Both the position numbers and the translations under genes were made by a program. DNA of 6,314 nucleotides, from NCBI GenBank assembly GCA_945885485.1, contig CAMCYT010000151.1, positions 1 through 6,314 of the forward strand, written 5' to 3'. Position 1 is the stretch's first letter. The number at the start of each line of letters is the position of its first letter. This DNA is from Prosthecobacter debontii. GTDB lineage: Bacteria > Verrucomicrobiota > Verrucomicrobiia > Verrucomicrobiales > Akkermansiaceae. Below are positions 1 through 5,499 of the stretch, one piece after another. The notes under the pieces are model-generated. The model was not told where the DNA came from and ran no database searches. It worked only from the letters and a program-made list of their open reading frames with translations.

Positions 1-1223
1 GCGTCGGAGTTGATGTTGTTAGAAAGTGCCTCGCGGATGGCGGCGGGCTGGGTGGGTGCACCGAGTTTCCATGAAATGTTTCCGAGGTGGGCGAGCGCGG
101 AGGAGAGGTGGCCGCTTTCGGCTCCGTGTCCTGCATCGATTTTTCCGGAGTGACAGGAATCGACGAATGACTGCATATGAGATTTTGAGCCAGCGAAGGA
201 TTGGATTTTTTTGCCGTCTTTATCGAAGGCGTCGCATTTCGGGCCATGGCCACCGGATAGATAACCGCCTTCGCATTCGATGAGGTTTCCGAAGGGATGA
301 TCTTTGTAAGGTTTGGTGGGTAGGCCGCGCACTTCGAAGATGATGGGGACGGGAAAATCGAAATAGCACATTTGGGTGTTGGCCCATTGGCCATCGTCTT
401 GGTAGCCGAGTCGCGCGCCGACGGAGACGACGGAGCTGGGGAGTTTCGGATCGCCGATAAACATGCGGCAGACATCGAGTTGGTGCGGTCCTTGGTTGCC
501 GAGGTCGCCGTTGCCGTAATCAAACTGCCAGTGCCAATCGTAGTGGAATTTTTCACGATGGATGGGAGCTATCTCGCGTGGTCCGGACCAGAGATCGTAA
601 TTCACGGTTGCGGGTGCGGGTTTGGGTTGTGCAACTTTGCCGATGGATGGGCGGGGTTTGTAGCAGAAGCCGCGGGCGAGTTTGACTTTACCGATAGCAC
701 CGGATTTGATGAAATCGTATGCTTCGTGCCATGCGGTTTCGGAGCGACGTTGGAAGCCGTGTTGGATGATGACTTTGTATTTCACTGCGGCGTTAGCGAG
801 TTGACGACCTTCCCAGACGTTATGGGAAACGGGTTTTTCAACATAGGCATGTTTGCCATTCGCGGCGGCGGTAGTGGCGATGAGGGAGTGGGTGTGGTTT
901 GGCGTGGCGATGATTACGGCATCGATTTCTGGAGATTCGCAGGCTTTGCGAAAATCGCTGAACTTGATGACTTTGATATCTTTTTTCTCGAGCTCGGCGG
1001 CGTAGGAATCGAGCACAGCCGAATCGACATCGCAGAGGGCGACGAGCTTTGCTTTTGTGCATTTTAGCAAATCACCGGCGAGACCTTTGCCGCGACCGTT
1101 GAAGCCGATGAGACAGACGCGGAGGTCACCGTTGGGCGAGGCGGCGCGGGCGAGGGAGGGGATGTAAGTGAAAGCTCCGGCGAGCGCGGAGGTCGAGAGG
1201 AAGTGGCGGCGTGAGAGGTTCAT
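1..1223 (-). CDS. Tat-exported Gfo/Idh/MocA family oxidoreductase, 3' end cut by window edge
   Basis: The minus-strand frame is open from the ATG at 1223-1221 to the left edge, giving 407 codons with no stop. It is partial and probably lacks only a few tens of residues. The N terminus is a twin-arginine signal (SRRHFLS, residues 4-10), then a short hydrophobic stretch and a likely cleavage site near ARA (25-27). A Rossmann NAD(P)-binding motif follows (GFNGRG, 40-45), then ATPNHTH (106-112) and the family's EKP motif with its conserved lysine K130. The C-terminal substrate domain carries GNGDLGNQGPHQLD (237-250), a block typical of exported planctomycete and verrucomicrobial members; H247 is the likely catalytic histidine. 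Family members oxidise or reduce sugars and polyols, or cleave glycosides through a redox cycle. The substrate here cannot be read from sequence. The start codon overlaps the stop of the upstream DUF6807 gene as ATGA, with no Shine-Dalgarno, so translational coupling is likely. Family assignment is firm; substrate is unknown. Confidence 0.93.
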   Translation of the reverse strand, partial: MNLSRRHFLSTSALAGAFTYIPSLARAASPNGDLRVCLIGFNGRGKGLAGDLLKCTKAKLVALCDVDSAVLDSYAAELEKKDIKVIKFSDFRKACESPEIDAVIIATPNHTHSLIATTAAANGKHAYVEKPVSHNVWEGRQLANAAVKYKVIIQHGFQRRSETAWHEAYDFIKSGAIGKVKLARGFCYKPRPSIGKVAQPKPAPATVNYDLWSGPREIAPIHREKFHYDWHWQFDYGNGDLGNQGPHQLDVCRMFIGDPKLPSSVVSVGARLGYQDDGQWANTQMCYFDFPVPIIFEVRGLPTKPYKDHPFGNLIECEGGYLSGGHGPKCDAFDKDGKKIQSFAGSKSHMQSFVDSCHSGKIDAGHGAESGHLSSALAHLGNISWKLGAPTQPAAIREALSNNINSD

Positions 1224-2152
1224 GGTGTTTTGAGGGAGTTGAAGGTTTCTTTAAGTTTAGCGGTTTCGAGAGTGCCTTGGTGGATGATCACTGTGTAGCT
1301 GAGTAATATGGATTCGGATTTTTTCAGGGTATGGTTTCCAAGAGACTTATCCTTCGTCTTTTCGAAATCGTGGATGCCAAATGGGTTTGCAGCAAGGAGT
1401 CCGTAATCACGCGCGTGCCAATGGGTGGGGCTGTGGAAGGAATTCGGGTGATCGATGATGGCGACCACGGTGGGTTTACCGAGTTCATCGGGTCCTGTGT
1501 AAGCTGCCCAATTCGCGCGTTTGCCCCAGGCGTCGAGATTGGTTTTTCCTTCGGAATTTGTTAGAGTGGATTTTGCAGTCGGACCTTTGACGCGGAGGGT
1601 GCGGTCGGTGCGGATGGCGAAGGTGCCTTCTTTGGTGTCGCCGAACACAACTTCATCCCCGAGGGCGGTGAGGGTGGAATGGATGTCGATGCGGAGGGTT
1701 TGAGCGTTGGGTTTCGAGAACGCGTAGGAACGGGTTTCTTTGAGGAGATCGGTTTCTTTTGCGACCCATGTTAGGTCGGCGACGAGTTGGGCGATGTTGT
1801 TTACGATTTGTTTCTGGGTGATGGAGTTGAGGCGAATGGCTGGATCTTGTTTTCCACGGTCCGTCCAGAAATCGTGGCCATTCACTGAGCCGTGAGCGAG
1901 CCAGATGCCGCGGTGGTGGGGATGGTCTTGTTCCTCGCCGGGGACGTCAGTTTTCATAGGCCAGTTGCGAACGACGTTGGCGCCTGAGGGGGAGTAGACG
2001 GGGTAGAGGTAGGGTAAACGGTAGTCGGTTCGGAAGGCGGTGACGAGGTTTTTGCCGTCGTGAAGTTCGATGGACTGGTCTTTCTCGGAGAAGACAAATT
2101 GGGCGTGGAGGGGGGTCGCGAGGGCAAAAATTACAAGGATGAGGTGGCGCAT
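1220..2152 (-). CDS. Exported DUF6807 (PmoA-like) family protein
   Basis: A 310-residue protein that matches, by recognition, the DUF6807 family, earlier named 'methane oxygenase PmoA'. That older name is misleading, because nothing here resembles particulate methane monooxygenase. Diagnostic parts are the histidine-rich block DHPHHRGIW (76-84), followed by GHDFW (92-96), and a second block DHPNSFHSPTHWHARDYG (234-251) leading into NPFG. The clustered histidines (77, 79, 80, 93, 235, 240, 244, 246) could bind metal or substrate; this is inference. The ATG at 2152 was chosen because residues 1-17 then form a compact Sec signal peptide ending PLHA, with predicted cleavage before Q18. In-frame ATGs upstream (2212, 2209, 2260) would add a charged, poorly conserved-looking extension running into the divergent sigma gene. 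The gene's TGA overlaps the ATG of the following Gfo/Idh/MocA gene. These two families often occur together in planctomycete and verrucomicrobial genomes, which suggests a joint role in processing an extracytoplasmic carbohydrate. The biochemical activity is unknown. Confidence 0.88.
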   Translation of the reverse strand: MRHLILVIFALATPLHAQFVFSEKDQSIELHDGKNLVTAFRTDYRLPYLYPVYSPSGANVVRNWPMKTDVPGEEQDHPHHRGIWLAHGSVNGHDFWTDRGKQDPAIRLNSITQKQIVNNIAQLVADLTWVAKETDLLKETRSYAFSKPNAQTLRIDIHSTLTALGDEVVFGDTKEGTFAIRTDRTLRVKGPTAKSTLTNSEGKTNLDAWGKRANWAAYTGPDELGKPTVVAIIDHPNSFHSPTHWHARDYGLLAANPFGIHDFEKTKDKSLGNHTLKKSESILLSYTVIIHQGTLETAKLKETFNSLKTP

Positions 2153-2258
2153 AAAAATAGGGGTCAAAGAGTCGCTACGTCTGGGGGTGGGATTTATTTT
2201 CATCATGAAAGCAGATTTTCGGAATAGCATAAGGATAAATTTCCTCGTAGAAGAAAGC
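2153..2258. promoter_or_regulatory. Divergent intergenic region, presumed promoters for both flanking units
   Basis: These 106 bases separate the leftward DUF6807 gene from the rightward sigma factor gene, so promoters for both units should lie here or just inside the flanking genes. No convincing -35/-10 pair for a housekeeping sigma factor is visible on either strand. A weak ECF-like candidate on the plus strand is GGAATA at 2221-2226 with CGTAG at 2246-2250. The 19-bp spacing is longer than usual, so it is only a hint of autoregulation. A 13-bp palindrome lies at 2198-2210. If the sigma gene or the DUF6807 gene used an upstream start, part of this region would be coding. Confidence 0.5.
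2198..2210. repeat. 13-bp palindrome in the divergent intergenic region
   Basis: TTTCAT and ATGAAA form a perfect 6-bp inverted repeat around a single central C. It lies about midway between the two divergent start codons. The symmetry and location fit an operator for a dimeric regulator, but a palindrome this short and AT-rich can occur by chance. No second copy was noticed elsewhere in the window. Confidence 0.3.
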
Positions 2259-2807
2259 ATGAGTGAGTTTGCAGATCTGGTGGATGCCCATTACGAGGCG
2301 CTGTATCGCTTCGGGTATTCCCTGACGCGTAGTCCGGATCATGCGGCGGATTTGGTGCAGGAAACGTTCTGTATTTGGGCAGCGAAGAACGAGCAGTTGC
2401 GGGACAGGAGTAAGGCGAAGACCTGGTTGTTCACGACGCTGCACCGAGAGTTTTTAGGACAGAGGAGAAAGCAGGCGAGATATTCGGACGAGCCGCTGGA
2501 TGAGAACATCGGCCAAGAGGTGAGTGGAAATGATGAGCAGGCGGATCGGCAGCTGGATGGTCAGCGGGTGGTGGAGTTGTTGGGAGAGATGGAGGAGATG
2601 TATCGCGCGCCGCTGGCGTTGTTTTATCTTCAGCAACATAGTTACAAAGAAATCGCTGAGATTTTGGACGTGCCGATTGGGACTGTGATGTCACGGTTGT
2701 CGCGCGGGAAAGATTTATTGAGAAAACGGATGACTTCCGAGCCATCGAGTGCACCTAAGAATTTAATCGATGTGAACCCAGAAATTTTCAAAAAACATCA
2801 TGGATAA
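2259..2807 (+). CDS. ECF-type RNA polymerase sigma factor (sigma-70 family)
   Basis: A 182-residue protein with the two-domain layout of extracytoplasmic function sigma factors. Sigma region 2 spans about residues 6-72, including DLVQETF (31-37) and the promoter-melting and -10 recognition segment KAKTWLFTTLHREFLGQRR (52-70). Region 4 spans about residues 100-158, with the helix-turn-helix SYKEIAEILDVPIGTVMSRL (128-147) that reads the -35 element. The linker (about 73-100) is acidic and low in complexity. A tail of roughly 24 residues follows region 4, slightly longer than in minimal ECF proteins. The ATG at 2259 starts just before region 2 and is preceded by a purine-rich AGAAGAAAG, a weak ribosome site at best. 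An in-frame ATG at 2205 would add 18 residues and cannot be excluded. The last 8 bases overlap the next gene, the usual arrangement for a sigma factor and its anti-sigma. The ECF subgroup and target promoters are not determined. Confidence 0.93.
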   Translation: MSEFADLVDAHYEALYRFGYSLTRSPDHAADLVQETFCIWAAKNEQLRDRSKAKTWLFTTLHREFLGQRRKQARYSDEPLDENIGQEVSGNDEQADRQLDGQRVVELLGEMEEMYRAPLALFYLQQHSYKEIAEILDVPIGTVMSRLSRGKDLLRKRMTSEPSSAPKNLIDVNPEIFKKHHG

Positions 2808-3693
2808 AGAACGGGCAAAATTTGTGCTCCAGAGTTTCCGCCCGGATGGCGCGGATGTGTGTGACGATGATTTCGCGGAAGCTTTGCAGCTTGCGACGAA
2901 AGATCGTGAACTCGGAGAGTGGTTGGTCAAAGAGCGCGCATTCGACGCAGAGTTTGCGGAATGTTTGGCGCGGGTCGCTCTACCGCAAGGATTGCGTGAA
3001 AGCGTGTTGCTGGCGATGGTTCAGAGCGGATCGGGTTACCCGAAAGTGGAGCTGGAGAATGACCGGGCGATGGTTGCTGGGCTGGCGAGTGTGAAAGTTC
3101 CTACGGAGCTCAGAGCGCGGATTTTGGAATCGATGGAGCGCACGAAAATTGTGGAGATGCAGCCGAAATCATGGATGCGCTACGGAATGCCTGTGGCTGC
3201 CGCAGCGGGTGTGGTTCTGGCGTTCGTGTTTTTGATGGATCAACCAAAAAATGAAAACCTCATAGGTGCATCGAAAAATCGCATCACAGTGGATGCGGTT
3301 CAGGCGAGTTTTGTTGGTCTTTATCAGACACCCGGTTTTTCGTTAGAGAAAAAAGACACGGATCAACATGAGTTGGTTTCTTATTTAAGGGGTAAAGAGT
3401 TGCCATGTGGAGGGATGAAATTTCCAAAAGGTCTGGAGGGAATGAAAGGACTGGGCTGCCGTGAAATCATGGTGGGAGAAAAGAAAGGTTCGCTAATCTC
3501 TTTCGGTGAAAAAGATGGGATCGTGCACTTGATCATTTTCCGCCGAGATGATGTGGATGGGGTTTTACCGACGGTTGAGGAACCCAATATCAGTCAATCC
3601 GGTAAATGGGCGCAGGCATGCTGGGCGAATGAAAATTATGCTTATACGTTGATCTCAAAAAGCCAAGGTAATGAGTTGAAAGAGTTGTTCTGA
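2800..3693 (+). CDS. Probable membrane-anchored anti-sigma factor, no zinc-binding motif
   Basis: A 297-residue single-pass membrane protein whose ATG lies inside the end of the ECF sigma gene (8-bp overlap, no Shine-Dalgarno), so the two are probably co-translated. Residues 1-127 form an acidic, helical, presumably cytoplasmic domain that would bind the sigma factor. One hydrophobic helix (about 129-146, MPVAAAAGVVLAFVFLM) follows, then an exported domain of about 150 residues. The cytoplasmic part lacks the HxxxCxxC zinc anti-sigma signature. It contains two copies of a V-x-x-P-x-x-L-R-x-x-[VI]-L-x-x-M motif (59-73 and 98-112), a style seen in anti-sigma linkers. The exported domain has cysteines at 203, 220 and 274, and ends with a WAQACWANENYAYTLIS stretch like the C-terminal ends of other anti-sigma sensor domains. 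The function is inferred from gene order, topology and these motifs, not from a recognised domain. It could instead be an unrelated membrane protein co-transcribed with the sigma factor. Confidence 0.75.
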   Translation: MDKERAKFVLQSFRPDGADVCDDDFAEALQLATKDRELGEWLVKERAFDAEFAECLARVALPQGLRESVLLAMVQSGSGYPKVELENDRAMVAGLASVKVPTELRARILESMERTKIVEMQPKSWMRYGMPVAAAAGVVLAFVFLMDQPKNENLIGASKNRITVDAVQASFVGLYQTPGFSLEKKDTDQHELVSYLRGKELPCGGMKFPKGLEGMKGLGCREIMVGEKKGSLISFGEKDGIVHLIIFRRDDVDGVLPTVEEPNISQSGKWAQACWANENYAYTLISKSQGNELKELF

Positions 3694-3700
3694 GGTGCGT

Positions 3701-5047
3701 TTAGCAGGTTACGCGTCCGCGTTTATAAAGAGGTTCACCTGAAATAAGCAATCGGTGGTGGGAAATAGGTGCGATGTTTGGTTCCAGTCTTGAGAGTTCC
3801 ATACCAACGAGGCAGACATCATCGGTGAATGCTTGATCTTTAGCAAAGTCTTCGATCTCGCGGGAAACGTCCTGAACCATTTTATTTAAGGGTAGTCTAG
3901 CGCACCGCCGGATCGCATCCCGCAGTCGGGATTTGCCGAAGGATTCTTCCTGTGCGTTCTCGACCTCGAAGAGACCGTCGGTGAAAAGTAGGACTCGGTC
4001 ACCTGCCTGCAATTTGAGATCGTGAGTATCATAGGAGATATTTTTGACCAAGCCGATTGCTGGGCCGTGTTTTTGTCCTATCCCTATCATCTCGATCTTC
4101 CCAGTGGCTTTGCGCACGAGGAGTGGATCTGGGTGGCCCGCATTAGCATATGAGAGGCGGCCGGTGGTGACATCCAGTGTGATATAGCAGGCGGTTGCGA
4201 ATACCGTGTTCTCAAGTTGCTGCAAAATGACGCGCAGATGATGGTTCATTTGAGTGAGTAGCGCGCCGGGATCGTTCGCTATATCGTCAAGTTGTTCTTC
4301 TAGGGCTCGCATGATTGCGGTTACCAGTGCAGCTCGCACGCCGTGCCCCATCACATCGCAGACAAAGATGCCCACGGAGCTATCCGAAATGCGTATAACA
4401 TTATAAAAATCGCCACTGACCAAACTGGTCGGATGGAAAAAGCTGCTAAACTTCACCGCGCTCTCTGCCTCCGGAGCACCACGCGGGAAAGTCGGGAAAT
4501 GAGAGGGTAGGAACGCCATCTGGAGTTCGCGCGCCATTTCCAAATCCTCTTCCATGATGGCGTTTTTAGCCTGCAATTCGTTGGTGCGTTCCACAACGCG
4601 ATGCTCGAGTTGTCCATTGAGTTCGTGTAAATCTGCCTCGGCTTGGCGGCGGGCATTCCGGGATTCTACTTCCATTATCGCTCGGTGGACGGCGGGTACC
4701 AAACGCCCGAGGCGGTCTTTGAGTATGAAATCGGTCGCCCCGTTCTTGAGTAATTCCACTGCGGTTTCCTCGCCTACGACTCCGGAAATAACGATGACCG
4801 GAATATCTGGACAGAGGATTTTGGCTATTTCAAGTGCCTGCGCACCATTGAAGTTCGGCAGTTTGTAATCTGCTAAGATAAGATCCGGTTGGAAATTATG
4901 GATCGCGAGCTCGTAATCCACGCGGTTGTCCACGCGGGTCCAGGCTAAAACGAGTCCGTCCTCCTGGAGTGTGTTAAGGATAAGTTCGGCATCAAGGGGG
5001 GAGTCTTCGAGAGAGATAATACGGAGTTTTTTTTGAAGAGTCGACAT
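3701..5047 (-). CDS. Response regulator with SpoIIE/PP2C-type Ser/Thr phosphatase output
   Basis: A 448-residue cytoplasmic protein. Residues about 7-125 are a receiver domain with acidic pocket E14/D15, phospho-acceptor D60, switch residue S88 and conserved K110. Residues about 125-178 look like a coiled-coil signalling linker (repeated ER/EL/EE heptads) that enters the phosphatase at ARELQMAFLP. The SpoIIE-like PP2C domain (about 172-418) keeps the metal-binding aspartates in SGDFYN (D213), CDVMGHGVRAALV (D231), FTDGLFE (D357) and FTDDVCL (D409/D410), so it should be active. Relatives such as RsbU and RssB/HsbR-type regulators dephosphorylate STAS-domain anti-anti-sigma proteins; no such substrate is encoded in this window. 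ATG 5047 was chosen because it sits 7 codons before the receiver core and leaves an 11-bp gap from the upstream gene. ATG 5092 would overlap that gene by 34 bases. A basic tail of about 30 residues follows the PP2C fold and ends in cysteine. The gene is last in a three-gene unit and converges on the anti-sigma gene. Confidence 0.94.
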   Translation of the reverse strand: MSTLQKKLRIISLEDSPLDAELILNTLQEDGLVLAWTRVDNRVDYELAIHNFQPDLILADYKLPNFNGAQALEIAKILCPDIPVIVISGVVGEETAVELLKNGATDFILKDRLGRLVPAVHRAIMEVESRNARRQAEADLHELNGQLEHRVVERTNELQAKNAIMEEDLEMARELQMAFLPSHFPTFPRGAPEAESAVKFSSFFHPTSLVSGDFYNVIRISDSSVGIFVCDVMGHGVRAALVTAIMRALEEQLDDIANDPGALLTQMNHHLRVILQQLENTVFATACYITLDVTTGRLSYANAGHPDPLLVRKATGKIEMIGIGQKHGPAIGLVKNISYDTHDLKLQAGDRVLLFTDGLFEVENAQEESFGKSRLRDAIRRCARLPLNKMVQDVSREIEDFAKDQAFTDDVCLVGMELSRLEPNIAPISHHRLLISGEPLYKRGRVTC

Positions 5048-5058
5048 AGGATTGGGTT

Positions 5059-5499
5059 TTAGACGTTTGGATATAAATTTATTTTCAGCCAATAGCTTCC
5101 CATGTTGCCGATCACATCCAGATAGGACTGGAAATTCATCGGTTTCACGACATAGCTGTTAGCACCGAGGTGGTAGGCTTCACTGATATCCCGTTCCTCG
5201 CGGGAAGAGGTTAAGATCACGACCGGAATGCATTTCATGCGCTCATTTGCCCTAAGCTCACGAAGGACTTCGATCCCGTTAACCTTCGGTAGTTTTAGGT
5301 CGAGCAGTATGACCTTGGGTAGCTGATTTACGTCGCGCCCCTCGTAGGCACCGGTGCCGAATAGAAAATCGAGCGCTTCCTGTCCGTCGATGAGATGAAT
5401 CAGATGATCCGCTAGATTCAATTCTGTGAGGGCACGGATCGCGAGTTCCGCGTCATGCGGATTGTCCTCGATGAGCAGGACTTCCAGTGGTGTGTTCAT
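5059..5499 (-). CDS. Single-domain response regulator, Rcp1-like
   Basis: A 146-residue protein consisting only of a receiver domain, with no DNA-binding or enzymatic output. Acidic pocket E11/D12, phospho-acceptor D67 (in VILLDLKLPKVNG), switch residue T97 (ILTSS) and K119 (VVKP) are all present, so phosphotransfer should work. The ALDFLFGTGAYEGRD insertion (42-56) and the LGANSYVVKP end are hallmarks of the Rcp1 group, named after the cyanobacterial phytochrome response regulator and commonly paired with PAS/GAF histidine kinases. Its ATG overlaps the stop of the kinase gene as ATGA, so that kinase is the obvious partner. It may act as a phosphate sink, an adaptor for another protein, or a competitor of the REC-phosphatase encoded 11 bp downstream. 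Domain assignment is firm; the downstream target is not visible. Confidence 0.95.
   Translation of the reverse strand: MNTPLEVLLIEDNPHDAELAIRALTELNLADHLIHLIDGQEALDFLFGTGAYEGRDVNQLPKVILLDLKLPKVNGIEVLRELRANERMKCIPVVILTSSREERDISEAYHLGANSYVVKPMNFQSYLDVIGNMGSYWLKINLYPNV

Noticed and set aside
372..1067. 231-codon open frame on the plus strand
   Set aside because: It is antisense to the Gfo/Idh/MocA gene, whose intact motifs explain the region. Its composition (rich in G, D, F, V) is what the complementary strand of that C-rich coding sequence would give, and no domain is recognisable.
91..1192. Two copies of GCGAGCGCGGAGG (91-103 and 1180-1192)
   Set aside because: Both are in the same coding frame and encode similar Ser-Ala-Leu-Ala segments; a codon-bias coincidence is enough to explain them.
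1220..2152. Reading the DUF6807 gene as a methane monooxygenase subunit
   Set aside because: The old family label 'PmoA' is only a name. The protein has a signal peptide but no multi-pass membrane segments and does not resemble pMMO subunits.
2070..2258. Upstream extension of the sigma factor frame
   Set aside because: The frame is open back to 2070 but runs antisense into the DUF6807 signal peptide region, and region 2 starts just after the ATG at 2259.
2153..2260. Upstream extension of the DUF6807 frame to an ATG at 2260
   Set aside because: It would put 36 charged residues before an otherwise good signal peptide and overlap the divergent sigma gene start.
3711..3722. Possible terminator hairpin (ACGC/GCGT) followed by TTTAT
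   Set aside because: The stem is only 4-5 bp, the T-run is broken, and it lies inside the coding end of the phosphatase gene.
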